In this document: one piece after another, positions 10,201-23,608 of the stretch
Layout: each line of letters starts with the position of its first letter
How positions within the stretch are numbered: position 1 is the first letter of the stretch
NCBI GenBank assembly: GCA_964035795.1
Contig: OZ038325.1
Span: forward strand, 9,732,875 to 9,796,874
Direction: 5' to 3'
DNA length: 64,000 bases
Origin: Pterobdella sp. o SKG-2022
Taxonomy: Eukaryota > Annelida > Clitellata > Hirudinida > Piscicolidae
Notes under the pieces: generated by a model
Database searches by the model: none
Seen by the model: the letters and a program-made list of their open reading frames with translations, nothing else
Told to the model about the DNA's origin: nothing
Translations under genes and position numbers: made by a program

Positions 10201-13200
10201 TCATTTAACGTTGAGCTCTTCAAGAGCAGTGAGCATCTTGGAGGCTGAAGAGCTGGATACATCAGCATCTGTCCTCTTCAATATCGACTGCAAGTACTGT
10301 AGACTGTTCTTGAAGTGTCTGTGTGTGTTAGTACTTGAGTGAATTTGTGTTTGTAGGGAAGTAAGTGTGTATAGATATGTGAGTGCATTTAAATAAGCAC
10401 TTGGAGATCTGATCGAGGTCCTCAGAACCTTCCAGATTAGCGGATTCCTCTCGAATCTTCTTTATCAGCTGGTTGAGTGTGTCCATAGAAGTCTGTGTGG
10501 GCAAAGTGAGCATGTATAACTAAATGTGTGAATAGAGAACAACGTAAAAAATTCAAAAGCAAGTAAACACGAACAAGTGAGGACACCTCAGATGGATCTT
10601 TCTCGAAAAAATAGATATACTTGTTGAAGATCTCAACAAAGAGTTGCAGCTGTACACACTTGTCCATGCAACTAGATGCTATCTTCACTGCCTTCTTCAA
10701 ACATTCCATCACCTTCGTCTTGTCTCGCAACTGTGTGTGTGTTTGTGTGTATTTGAAAGGATATGTCACGTGTATATGGGTTTCAAACAAGCAAGCTTCC
10801 TCCCACAAACTTCCTTTCCATTGCCTTCCTTAACTTTGCAGCTCCAGAAAACATGACAACAGGCAAGCACTGACCTGCATTGATCTGGCTTCTTTAACAA
10901 TTTGCTGGCTGAAAAGCCACATTGAGATCTGTGTTGAAGGTTTATATATATATATATATATACATTTACCAAACACAAACCCAGCCAACCACACCCATCC
11001 ACCTCAGAGGGGCGTGGTTTTCTTCAGAGAAGCACTGGAGTCTCTCAAAGGTGCCTATGATGAGCATGATAGCTGCCAACTGACTCTTGCTCTCTCCTAC
11101 TTCCTCCTCGTATATTGTGAATGCCTGAGGATGGTGGTATGGTGATGAAGTTGGTAGTGGAAGGATAGAAGCAACAAAATCAAATATGAATGATGGTAGC
11201 ACACAGGGGAACACAGACCTGCGACATGAACTCATAAGCCACAGTCTCATGATCTTCAAACCGTAGCTGAGCTACTGTCAATGCACCCTGCAGAAATAAC
11301 CTGTGTCGTGATGCAGTGATGATTTCTTATCAATCAATCAATCAAATCCTTTTTTATAGCCCATTTTCCTCTACCAAGGGTTGGGCTTTTTGAAAGTTCT
11401 ATTTCGAAGTCGGTTTTTCCATTGAGTGGATCCGCACAAACGATGTCTAGCTTTCTCTTATCATTCAATATGAACTCATTCCAAGTCTTTTTTGGCCTAC
11501 CAGGCTTCTTGCAAATATCTAAATCCAACTTTCGCACCTGAGAAATCCAACCCACGCTACGCTCTACATGTCCAAATCACCTCATCCTGCTTGTACGAAG
11601 AAATACCTCAACATCCCGAATGCCAAGTTTTGAAAGGAGTGAGTGAGAGCAAACTTGTTTTGATGTTGCACATCCAGCGAATCATGGCAAGGTCATTTCG
11701 TCTAAGGCGATTCAATGTGGAAACTATTAAGGGCCATGTTTCAGCAGCATGCAACATAGCTCTTCTGACACAGGTTGAATAGACACGGCCTCTGGTCAAT
11801 AATGATAAATGACGATTAGCAAGGAGTGGAAGAAGTTGGCAAAATTTAGCCTAGGCACACTTACAACGTGTTATTGAAGCAAGCTCACATCCACCACCTG
11901 CAGATAACATATCTCCAAGATAGCAGAACTCTGAGACAACTTCCAGTTTTTCATCACCAATCATCACTTCCTTCACTAATCTCCCATCAACAGGCCGTGC
12001 TGTACCAAAGCAAAGAAGTTAAGATCCGAAGTTAGAAGGCCTTTTATGCCGCTGCATTTCTTTTACCCATTGCCTGCAGCCTCCACACTGAATAGCATTT
12101 CTACCCACACCTGCTTGGCATACACCACAAGGATACTTCCCAGATTTTCTCAACACATAAGGTTCGAACCAGAAACCATTAGCTTTGTCTTACCCATATC
12201 CACCCTCAACCCCTTTTTTTCCATCTCCGATCACCATGTTCTCAACTTCGCTAATAGTTCATCCATGGACTGAGCACTTACCATTAAGTCGTCAGCATAC
12301 AAGGTCTCCCAAGGGCAACATGTAAGTAACTCCATAGATAAAGCTTCCAGCACAATAACAAAAAGTAATGGACTAAGAACAGAACCTTGATGGACACCTA
12401 CCCGAACATCAAACGAGTTGCTATACTCATCACCAACTCTCAGCCTACTTCTCACTTCCTTGTACATGGATGGTACAATTCTCACAAGCCATTCATCAAT
12501 TTTCAATTTACGCATACTCCACCAAATCACTTCTCGTGGAACTCTGTCAAAGGCTTTCTCCAAATCAATGGATGCTAAGTAGAGAAGCTTATCAGCAACC
12601 AGATGCTTTTCCTGTAACTGACGGAGGATAAATATGGCATCAGTTGTACCCCGACCTTGCATAAAACCACATTGCATATCATTAATCACCACTCTGTCTG
12701 ATAAAACCTTCTACTACGCGCTCCAAAACCTTCATAACCTGATCAATTAACTTCAAACCCCTATAGTTTAAAGCAGCACCTTTACCCTTATATACACTGA
12801 CTATGTGACTTTCCTGCCACTCAGACGATATACGGTTCTCAAAGATGATGTCTTCAATGAGATCTCGAATCATACTAGCACCACTTGAACCTGCGGCCTT
12901 GAGCATCTCAGCAACAATACCTGAAGGATCCGCTGCTTTCCCAAGGCTCATCTTATTAATGGCCTTTCTAACCATTGCTGTAGTGATAGGTTCGCTGGGA
13001 CCTTCCACGGGATAGACTTCGGACAAACAACCTGGATTCCATGAAAACTCCACATTGAGAAGGTGCATATAATCAACATCCAGGGACATTTGGCCATTAT
13101 TATTTCTCACCTGTTTATCCACAATGACGTCCTGGTTCTCTCGCCGCATTTGCTTAGCCAGTCGATATATCTCAACAGATCTGGGATTGATTTTTTTGAA

Positions 13201-16200
13201 CGCAATCTTCTCAGCATCAGTTTTGGCTATGTGTACAGCAAGGTTGGATGCACGTTTAGCCGCCTGATAAGCATGTCTGTCTCTTCCTGCTTTCCATACT
13301 TTGAAACATTTGCGTTTGTGGGACACAGCTTGCTGCACCTTGTCATTCCACCACCAAGTCTGCCTCCTCCAGGTATGTTTTGCAGAGACTCCACAAACCT
13401 GTTTCGTAGCATTAATCAAATTGTTTTTCAGGTACTTCCAACGTTCATCCAAAGTTTTACCAGTTTCATTTCCTTGGATTAATGCATTGGAAAAATTAGA
13501 AAATTCAACTTGATTTTACAAAGTCTTTCAATTTCCAGACTTTTATACGAGGAACAAACCTTCTTTTGGGGTGAGCATGAGTGCAAACCTTGAAGTCACC
13601 AACCACCAGTCTATGCTGTGTGTTGCAGACTCCTCCCCAACAATGACTTTCCCATTAGATACCATTTTTCTAAAACTTCTTTTATACAATATGTAGTCAA
13701 TTTGGGTTTTACAATCTTCTCACTGGTATGTAACCAGATGTTTAAATTTCTTCTTGAACCAGGAGTTACCAACAACCAGCTCATTGGCAACAGCAAAATC
13801 CAGCGGTCTTTCACCTTCATGGTTTCTTTTTCCCAAAGCCTGTACACCATGCACATCCTCAAAAGCAGTAGAGTGTGATCCTATATGGCCATTCCAGTCT
13901 CCATTTATGATTAGCTGTTCCGAAGATGAAACTCTAGCTATGGTGGATTGAAGCGCATAATAGAATTGATCTTTTACACTCTTACTAAGGTTAGCTTGAG
14001 ATCATAAACACTCACAAAAACAAACACAACTGATCCAATTACCATTCGAATGAGAATGATTCTATCTGAGACTCTAATCACTTCAAACACTTTCTCCCAC
14101 CACTTCTCAGCCAGTAGAATTCCTACACCACAAGTGCCCTCATCATTCCCACAACCAAAATACTTATATCGAGAGTCTCTGCCTGCAATAAGTTTAAGGT
14201 TGGTCTTCCAACGAGTCTCTTGTAAACAACACAGATCGACTCTCCTCCTCGACATGGTTTCCACCAATTCAGAAGCCTTACCTCTCATCGAACCAACATT
14301 TAAAGATCCGACTCGAAAAGGACTTTCATTAACTTTGTGGCAGTTTTTCTTGAAGGATGCCCTTCCTTTCGACCACTCTTTTTCAGATTTTTCTTCTTTT
14401 CTTTGGCTAACCTGCAATTATTTTTGAAACTCTTACTGTAGTTATTGATACTTTTATTTAACTTATTACTATTATATATATTACTCCTAATGTTTAAATA
14501 AAAAACTCGGCGTTTCACTTGACGTGAGGGAGGATTAGTATTTTGGGATAAACTTAACAAAAAATCTCTAGAGTACGACATTTGTTTTTTTAACGTAAAA
14601 GTATTTCGAAATAAATATAAGTTAATTAGATAAATACTACAGTTTTTAAAATATCGCTAACGTATAAACTTACGATCGAAAAAAAATTTCGAACACTTGA
14701 AAAAAGTTATACTAAAGTTTTTGTAATAAAATTTTAAAATAATTTTGATAAAAATAAAAAACAGGCCGTGTCCAGGAAGCTGAAAAAATAACTTTGAAGA
14801 TCAAATTTCGCAAACAGCCGAACATGTCGGTTGCTAACCAAAGATTTTTTAATGATAATGATGACTTTTTATCACCCACCTCAAAGCCAACTCATTCATT
14901 TCAGCCTTAATGAGAGCCCCTATGGTCTGATGACAAAGTTGGAAGATCTTCTGGCATTTTTTGTCCCACTTGGGATCCTTTGTGATGTAGTCAACTATAT
15001 CTATCATCAATTCACACAACAACCATCAATTATTCAAAACTCACTCTTTCATCAACTTACTCATCCACCAACCAACCGACTCATCTCACCACACCACCCA
15101 CCATATTCTTATAATTGTTGAACGCAATAGCCAGCTTATAAGCGGCCATGACGATGGGAGGCAGTGTATACTTGACTCTTACCATGCCTCCACTCCCGAA
15201 TATCTTCTTTGCAGTGCTGATTACCTGTGTGTGTTTGTGTGTGTTGTGTATGTCCCACATATGAGAAAGAAACTCACAAGATATTGTTGATCAAGGTTTT
15301 GTGTGGAGAAGAGACTGATGAGACGAGCAATGTTCGTCTGCTCTTCTATGAACTCTTCCTCATCATAGTCATCACTCTGTCAAAAAGAAGATGCAGGAAT
15401 ATTAATGATAAAAACAAATAAATATTTAAAGTGGAAAAAAAATAACAACTTGATCAGTCTGATCCTGCACCAATGGAGAGAGCAAGTTCAGAACTTTCTC
15501 CACCTGTCAATCAATAAACAACTTCTGTCAATCACACACAAACTCCACCCATCAACTACACCTACCTGGTCAGGCGCCATGATGATGGTTTCGTTTTCGA
15601 GAATGTTGTGCACAATATGGCAGCAGACGTTCTTGCGATGCACAAACTCCAAACGTTCGAGCAGTGAAGGGTAGTGTTGCAGTTGGAGCACTCTGAGGAT
15701 GTCGTTGTAACTGTCCACTGGGATCTTGAGCAATCTAATGAGCTCCCTACTCACTCCAGAGTTGCTGCCAGTGCTGTTGTACGTGTGTATGTATTTTTGC
15801 ACCCGCCTCATGGTGGATAAATGCAGAAACAGTGTGTGCTGTTGTGGGTGTGTGATCATGGATTGTGTGTGTGTAACCATGTGTTATTTATAAAGCCACT
15901 GAATTGTAGAACAACAAAGTGCCTTAAGTTTTTAAACAAATAATTCAATGGATGATGATGATGGTGATGATGGCACATACTGATGCAGATTCATCTTGTG
16001 GAAAATCTCCTCAGTCGTTTCGAAGACCTTCACCATGGTGATGATAATAATAAGATATCATTTATGATTGTTATTATGAAAGAATCATCATCAGGAGAAC
16101 CTTGTCGACGTAATGAATACGTTCGGGATAGCACTTGATGGCTAAGTTCACTAGCGCCACCTGCCGAGAATAATAATAAAAACGAAAATATTATTATTGT

Positions 16201-19200
16201 TATTATTATCGATAGAAGCAACAAGACCTGCAAAGATACCATATCTTCTGGAGGCATGCTGATGCGGCTCTGTTGATATTATTATTTTTATTGTTAATGT
16301 TATGTTGTTGTTATCATTGTTACCGAATCTTCAGAAGTCATCTCCCTGCGACTCTGTCAACATCATCAGTATACTTATTAGTATTTGTATTGAAGCTCCA
16401 TTGAGATATTATTATTATTATTAGTAGTAGTAGTAGTAGTAATAGTATTTTTAAATATTTGCAATCAATTTGAAAATAGTTGCAATCAATTTAATAGCAG
16501 TTGACCACCTCAATAATGTTTGAGATGTGTTGTGAGAAGATATCAAAAAGTTGATATGTTTCTTTCAGAGTGCTCACAGCCGGCTCTTTGTGGAAGAAAG
16601 AGGCTAGACTGCAAGATGGTGGTGGTGGTGGTGTAGGGGGCGATATAATAATGGTGATGATGATGATAGCAACCGATCGATAAGTGAGATTAGTATGTTC
16701 TTGATGTTGACATCAGGATGCAGATCTGCACACGCTTGTAAGAAGGTGGTCAAGGAGTGTAAGTGGTATTCATCAGGGAACACCTGTGTGTGTGTGTTTG
16801 TGAGTGTGTGTGTATGTCACCACACGAAAAGAATTCAGATTTTCACCAACAGTTGCATAAGAATAATAACTGGAACCTCCCTTTGGAAAAATAAGAGGAA
16901 CACACAACTGAGAAGAAATGCAAAGATTCAACGAGTTGATGTGATGATGCAACATAGAAGACTTCAATGGCTCGGACACGTCGAAAGAAGGAATGAAGAA
17001 AGAATTCCGAGAAAAATTCTGGTGAGTAGAATTGTCGGAAGAAAGCGGTCAAAAGGAGGTCAAAAAAAAAGATGACTAGATATGGTATATGCAGATCTCA
17101 AAACGTTGCAGTTAGAAAAAACTTGGAAGACCGAAGCTCTCGATAGAAAACAATGGCGTCAGAAAATCAAACTTCTATCAATAAAGGCAAATGAGAATGC
17201 TGAAATGAAGGAAGAAGACAGAAAAAATGTCAAAAAGAATACTGACCAAAGTAATAGCGTTGTGTCGAGATTTCAATGCCCGCATCTTGGATGTAACAAA
17301 ACAGCAGCAAACAAGGCTGGTCTCACTAACCACATCAGACAGATACACGTCTCTACCAATGTTCAACAATGCCCCATAAGCAAGGGAAATTTCAAAAAGC
17401 AAGGTTTGCACAACCACACGAAGAAATGTGCAAAGATGATTTCTGTTGCACCTACTACGCAGTAGAAAATCACAGAAAGAAGAAGAGATGTGTGTATGTG
17501 TGTTTTAAACCCATGCATCCGACCTGTATGATACACTCCATAAGGTAATCCTGAGCAATAGCATCCTTGCAGCTGATGGCCTGCTCCAACACTCCTGGCA
17601 GCACCATCTGATGATGGGGGTTGGGTGGTTGTTAGTGGGGTTCTCATGAAGAGTCAAAAGGAGCTTACCCCTTGACCCTACCCACCTTCTTATAGAGGTT
17701 CAGATTGACACACTCGAGCTGGCTCAACCTCTCAAGATTTCTGCCCACCAACACCCTCAACTCTCTCCTCTCTTGCTCTCTCTTCTCCTTCTCTCTTGAG
17801 TGTCCCTGGTGCTGCATACGAACCCACAGTTTGTTCATCTCTGCAAAGTTCAACAAGATGAAGTCAATCGAGTCCACCACTGAACTGCTGTCCATGTCAT
17901 TGCTGTTGGTGTGGGGTGAGTGGTGGAAGGTGTAGGGTAGTGTGGTTACAATTCAAATGTTGTTGAAATCATATAAAAATGGTATCATCATCAACATCCT
18001 ATTCCCCACCATGAAAGGTGACAAGGTTTATGAAAACAAACGTTTAATTGGAATTATTTTAAAATACTGCACTAAATGACATAGTAATTGCTTAATGGAT
18101 GTCTGTTTACTTTCATGCATTGAATTATTTATATCACACTCATCATCCTCATCATTCTCATCCTCCTCATTATCCTACCATCATCCTCATCCTCCTCATT
18201 ATCCTACCATCATGGTCCTCGTCATTATTCTACCATCATCATCGTCCTCCTCATTATCCTACCATCATCATCATCACAACCACCCTCACATCATCTCCAA
18301 CTCACTTGATGGCAACCATCTTGTTGAGACCTGCAATGGCCCTGGGGGCTGCATGGGAGGCCAGCATCGACACCTCCCCTCTGATGTCATAATTGGAATA
18401 ATAGAAAAAGCAAACGAAGAGAATTTCTCAAAAAAAAACACTACTGAACACCACCCTCATAAGACCCCCCTCTGTTCTCCCCTCCCCACCACCACACCCC
18501 CACCAACCCAGGCACATCATCATTATCAGGAAGTACATTTCGAGCACATTGAAGTAGGTAGTTACGCAGGAAAAGACCTCTTAGAGGATGTTGCACTCCT
18601 CGACACATTTCCACCAAGTCCTTCAAAACATCTCTGCATGACAACTCATTGCTCTTTATGTACACAATGCCTACTGTGATCAACAAGTAGCTGAATGGTG
18701 GATGCATGAAGGGGGTATGAGATGGGTGGGGTGTGGTGGGTGGATGAAAAGGTGTGAGATGGGTGGATGAGAGCTTGTGAGATGGATGAATGAGAGGGTG
18801 GATAAGGGGGTGTGGTGGGTGGATGAGGGGGTGTGAGATGGGTGGCAACTGTAGAGTCATTGAAAGATGAGACACATCACTTTTATACTTTTGTTTGTTA
18901 TTGAAATAATCAAATTGATGAAGCAAACAATTAATGAACACTGAGGTGTAAACAGTGATCATCACTCACAGCCTGGGAATGATACTGCCAGCATACTGCA
19001 CCAACTCATACAGATCTGCCACCTTTCTACCTGCAAATGCCTCTCTCAGTATTAAGCATCTGTCTCTATGTCAACAACATCCATTCATTTGCAAATCACC
19101 CACCTACCCACACCACCAACTCCATCAATATATATGAAATCTTTCCACACCACACTGCATTACATCACACCACATCCCACCCTCTTTCCACTCCATCACA

Positions 19201-20247
19201 CCACACCCTACAACATCCTACCTCCCACTCCACTCACCCTTCATGAATTCCTCAAGCAGATATGATTCCAGATGTAGGAGTTCATTTGTGATTGCCATGA
19301 CTGTATCATCATCATTACTATTAACAATATCATCATCATCATTATTATTAACAATATCATCATCATCATTATTATTAACAATATCATCATCATCATTATT
19401 ATTAACAATATCATCATCATCATTATTATTAACAATATCATCATCATCATTATTATTAACAATATCATCATCATCATTATTATTAACAATATCATCATCA
19501 TCATTATTATTAACAATATCATCATCATCATTATTATTAACAATATCATCATCATCATTATTATTAACAATATCATCATCATCATTATTATTAACAATAT
19601 CATCATCATCATTATTATTAACAATATCATCATCATCATTATTATTAACAATATCATCATCATCATTATTATTAACAATATCATCATCATCATTATTATT
19701 AACAATATCATCATCATCATTATTATTAACAATATCATCATCATCATTATTATTAACAATATCATCATCATCATTATTATTAACAATATCATCATCATCA
19801 TTATTATTAACAATATCATCATCATCATCATGTTCATCATCATCAGTAAAAAAAAGGATGATAAATTAGAAATACATACATAGTTCATAGTAACTTTTGG
19901 GTGAGAGCATCGAGGTTCGGAACTCAGCCAGGAGGTTTGAGGCATGCTTCAAACCATCTATCAATTTGTCTTTGTCCTGTGGTGAAATGTGGGGTGATGG
20001 TGAGATGGAGGATGGTGGTGAGATAGAGAATGGTGGTGAAATGTGTGGTGGAGTTATGACTCAGAACAAATGAAATGATGTAGAATAGAAAGATGACTTT
20101 AGCAAGGATGATGAGCAAAAGAGTGATAACATGTGAGCAGAAAAATGAGAAACATCATACCAGGCATCGCTTCATCTCCAAAGACTCCTTGCGGACATTA
20201 GCAAGGGCTTCCTCTAACAACTTTTCCTGCTCTTCTTGTGGCGTCAT
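10201..20247 (-). CDS. VPS35: VPS35 retromer subunit, complete, 23 coding exons
   Basis: Core cargo-recognition subunit of retromer (endosome-to-Golgi and plasma-membrane recycling). Minus-strand exons: 20161-20247, 19880-19976, 19238-19300, 18970-19030, 18508-18690, 17686-17902, 17524-17607, 16674-16783, 16509-16608, 16228-16269, 16101-16160, 15981-16027, 15566-15806, 15450-15503, 15278-15376, 15098-15224, 14880-15000, 11219-11300, 11003-11124, 10811-10928, 10587-10730, 10401-10492, 10201-10318. Every junction keeps phase; total 2469 bases, 822 residues (human 796). Start [15 protein letters not shown]. The VPS26-binding [31 protein letters not shown] and [18 protein letters not shown] are intact, as are the C-terminal solenoid blocks ([31 protein letters not shown]). 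The C-terminus ([18 protein letters not shown]...) diverges from vertebrates. Several 3' splice sites are preceded by CA runs rather than pyrimidines. Confidence 0.95.
11331..14780 (-). mobile_element. Decayed non-LTR retrotransposon (APE endonuclease plus reverse transcriptase) in VPS35 intron
   Basis: Sense to VPS35, between its exons 17 and 18. In element order: a basic N-terminal piece (14300-14581), an AP-endonuclease start (13974-14417; [29 protein letters not shown]), an endonuclease remnant (13611-13862), a linker and RT palm (12682-13452; [36 protein letters not shown]), then the rest of the RT (12231-12692; [26 protein letters not shown], active-site LYADDLMV). After that, in shifted frames, come a Cys-rich finger (KYPCGVC) and a C-terminal GRPKKTWNE block, ending in a TTGATTGATTGA tail at 11331. 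Frameshifts and stops make it inactive. The 5' boundary is a guess. The clade is not assigned. Confidence 0.85.
16817..17488 (+). mobile_element. TG-flanked LINE 3' fragment, copy i
   Basis: Antisense within a VPS35 intron. It opens right after a TG-rich tract with the post-RT region typical of non-LTR ORF2 ([38 protein letters not shown]). After a stop it continues with [20 protein letters not shown] and ends in a C2H2 finger ([18 protein letters not shown]...HIRQIH) plus a second finger whose second cysteine is lost (CPISKG; intact copies have CPNC or CQYC). It stops about 20 bases before TGTGTGTATGTGTG. It is 5'-truncated and pseudogenic. Confidence 0.75.
18306..18380 (-). CDS. VPS35: Candidate 75-base cassette exon of VPS35
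   Basis: Between VPS35 exons 5 and 6 lies a GC-richer stretch bounded by acceptor ...GACATCAG and donor AA/GTGAGT. It is exactly 75 bases, and both its entry (needs two bases GG) and exit (leaves AA) phases match the flanking exons. Inclusion would add 25 residues ([20 protein letters not shown]...) without a frameshift. Vertebrate VPS35 has nothing comparable at this place, so it may be an alternative or lineage-specific exon. I found no family match for the peptide. Confidence 0.5.
19305..19836. repeat. 27-base minisatellite in VPS35 intron 2, about 19 units
   Basis: Unit ATCATCATCATCATT followed by ATTATTAACAAT. Because 27 is divisible by 3, it gives long nine-residue-periodic open frames on both strands, which are not genes. 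Confidence 0.95.
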
Positions 20248-21649
20248 CAGCTATATGTGTGAGTGTAGTATGGTCCGTGAGAATGGTAGTATAGAAAGAG
20301 ATAAAACGGGATTAGTCAATTATGATCTGAATGCAATGAAGGATAGTGTAGAAACAGTGTGGAAAATAGTTGTTATGTGAGAATGGTGTCATGTTTTGAA
20401 TGCTGATGAGTGGTTTGAGGATGAATTTTATGTTGGTCTTGTTTTAGTTTCTTACTTATTTAACTGTTTCATGTTTAAATAACATTCAACTTTTGCATTG
20501 AGGGATTTCGAAGTCAGAAAATATCTTGAAACTTATGTGTAACTATCCAGCGACTTATAATATGATTGAAAACTTCATTACTTATAATTTATAATTCTTA
20601 TTACTTATATTTTATAATTCGGAAATTTATGAAAAATAATGAAAATCTGTGAATTTCAGCTAATAAAACATAGTGAATTTGTTTTTAACGCCCCCCACCA
20701 TGAAAAAATTCCATGTTGAAAATTTTAAAATAAAAAAAAAAATATTTAAGCATAAAAACAATTATAAAACATTCTTGAGCATTGGAAACATGAAAATGAG
20801 TATTTAAATCACCTAGATAAATCAAATGACAAAATAAAATCCACTTTTTGAGACTGAAAATCATTTGGAAGCGTTGAACTTATTTAGAAATTATAATTTT
20901 TAATAAACTTATAATATAATTATAATTTTACAAAAATATTTGCAAAATTAAATATTAAATTTTATTTTCTACAAAAACTATCAAAAAGTTTGAAATATAA
21001 AAAAGAAATGGCTAAATTTAGTATGAGACGTCAAGTAGGATACTCAAAGCAAAATTTAGAATATGCCTGTTTCGAAACAAAAACACTTGGCAATTCCTAT
21101 AATTATACAGAACCTCATATTAATTCTGACAGGTTGTCAAGAGCTGAGGTGATTACATAAGGGACCCTTGAAAGAAATATTTGAAAATATGCTGAGTCAT
21201 CTCTTTTTCTCATCATCACCTCTTTCTCTCTGCTCTTCATAGTGGTAAGAGTATCTTTTTTTATATGAATGTTCACTTTTAATCGGTGTAAATGTTATTA
21301 TTCGAAAACAACGATGGCTCTTTAATTATCATTACCAGCGTTATTATTATGATGATGATGATGGTGATGATGGTGATGATGGTGATGATGGTGATGATGG
21401 TGATGATGATGATGATGATGATGAGGATGATGAGTAATACCATAAATATAATTATTCGGATTGAATGTTTCATCATTCACGAACCTCCTTTAGAGCTATT
21501 TTTTGTCTCTGCTCACATCGTGCCAAAATAAGCATCAAATAATAACAGTGAGGGTAATAATAATAACAATAATAATAAAAGTTATATTCTAAAAAAATTA
21601 TTAAACTGAATTTATTGTTACTTGTAAAGTTATTACAAATATCAACTGC
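20248..21649. other. AT-rich region upstream of VPS35; no gene seen
   Basis: Includes the probable VPS35 promoter just above 20247. A GATGATGGT microsatellite occupies about 21346-21425. I recognise no coding exon. Confidence 0.5.
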
Positions 21650-21732
21650 ATGGAGTCATATGAGGATCATAACGGTCCAAGGGACAACCTTTCTATACCA
21701 CAGTTCTGGGTTGATGCAAACACCTGGGCAAG
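21650..21732 (+). other. Exon-like segment with start codon, unassigned
   Basis: ATGG in good context opens 27 codons (MESYEDHNGPRDNLSIPQFW..., ending DANTWA) and closes at AG/GTTAGA. The composition is coding-like against AT-rich flanks. I do not recognise the peptide and cannot find a following exon. Identical copy at 41613-41695. Confidence 0.3.
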
Positions 21733-22189
21733 GTTAGAACCATTAGATTTCAATATGAATTTTTATTTTTCATAATATTTTTTATTATTTTTTTTTGAAG
21801 TTTATTTAAACTTGTCGTTACTTCCATTAACTTTTTGAACATCAGAATATTTGAATAGCTTAGAAAGGGAGCTTTTGATTGGATTTGAAATCACTTGTTT
21901 GCATCTAGTACACTCTTGTGCATTTAATCGCTATGTTATTGCATTTCAATCAAAATCACAACAATAATCACAATAATAGACATAAAAATTATTATTGATA
22001 TTAATTGATCCAAAAGACGTCGACATGTAGGGCTCAAGAAGACAACCCTTTCGAGGGGGTCTGTTACACTAGCGGCATTATATTTCAGTTTTTGGGGCTA
22101 TTTTTAGAAATATTAAATTAATGAGTTGTGTTTCATGCAGATTATCAATATAAAGACCTTTTTAAATGGCGAGGCCAATCAAAATTAAC

Positions 22190-22289
22190 TTCGCCAACAT
22201 TTCCTTATAGCTTCGATATATCTCAAATGCATTTCTAAACTGTGGCATAAGCGCTTGAAGCAGGTGACTATGTCCTCTTCGTCCTTCAG
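22190..22289 (-). other. Exon-like segment, unassigned
   Basis: A GC-richer 100-base stretch flanked by AG and GT on the minus strand. Two frames are open; one reads LLQALMPQFRNAFEIYRSYK, the other KDEEDIVTCFKRLCHSLEMH. No family recognised. Identical copy at 42153-42252. Confidence 0.25.
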
Positions 22290-22591
22290 CTTGATGTTTG
22301 TTACAATACCATTTTTATTTTTTATATCCAATTAATTTCAATTGAATATTTATTTTATTGTGATTAATGGCATATTTTTACGCGGAAGACTCGCCATAAA
22401 TCGTGGAACATGAAAGACCATCTGAGTTCAAAAAGCATTTTATTATTCCCCTTGCATTTTGATGATTTTTTATTATGATTATTATTTTTTTATTTTTTTT
22501 TATTATTATTGTTATGATTTTTTGATAATTTTATAAAGATTCTCAATATTTTCAATATAATAGTCGTTATTATTTTTAATTATTATAATTG

Positions 22592-22976
<385 letters not shown>

Positions 22977-23566
22977 TGTTATGATGACAAAGGTGGTTTT
23001 TGTCACGCCTAACTTTCCCTTTGAAGATTTTCTTCGAAGTTTTGTTTATGACGTTGTTTCCGAAGCTCCAGGGTGTCAGTTGGACTCCACATCCGGGTTC
23101 CATGTGCCATGCAGAACAGCTGCTCAGAGTTGCACTTGCATATACAGCACGTTGCCTCATACATCAAAAACGACTGCAAGATAACTGACCGAAGAAACTT
23201 TATGCCGAGAAAACTTTTTGTCAAAACTGGGAAATGTTTCCATCTGCATCTCAAACTTTCAACAATTACGTCATCTAATTTCATAGATTGACGTCATCAA
23301 ACATTGACCTAATCGTAGTGTGTAACATGAGTAGCATAAGGATGGTAAGAGAAAGAGATGGTGGTGGAAAAAGAGAGAAGGTGGTGGAGAAAGAGAGATG
23401 GTGAGAGAAGGGGTTTGATATCCTACGACAGGCTTCTGTTTTTTTGTTTTAAATATAACAAATAAAAAGTTGCTTGTTTTTTAAGTCTCAAAATAGAAAC
23501 ACATGTGGTGGCAATATCTTCGGCATTCTTTAAAAGGAAGATTGTTTGGATTCTTAAAACATTTGA

Positions 23567-23608
23567 TGTGTGTGTGTGTGTGTGTGCGTGTGCGTGTGTG
23601 TGTGTGTG
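23567..23608 (+). repeat. TG tract on the 5' side of LINE fragment copy ii
   Basis: TG run with two GCG interruptions, directly abutting the retroelement fragment that starts at 23609. Confidence 0.9.

Noticed and set aside
12046..14427. Plus-strand frames antisense to the LINE
   Set aside because: Shadows of the minus-strand endonuclease and RT reading frames.
19305..19836. CRISPR array
   Set aside because: Direct repeats without unique spacers, in an animal intron; it is a minisatellite.
19241..19945. Long frames on both strands over the 27-base minisatellite (and at 39204-39908)
   Set aside because: Repeat length divisible by 3 keeps frames open; the array lies within a well-supported VPS35 intron.
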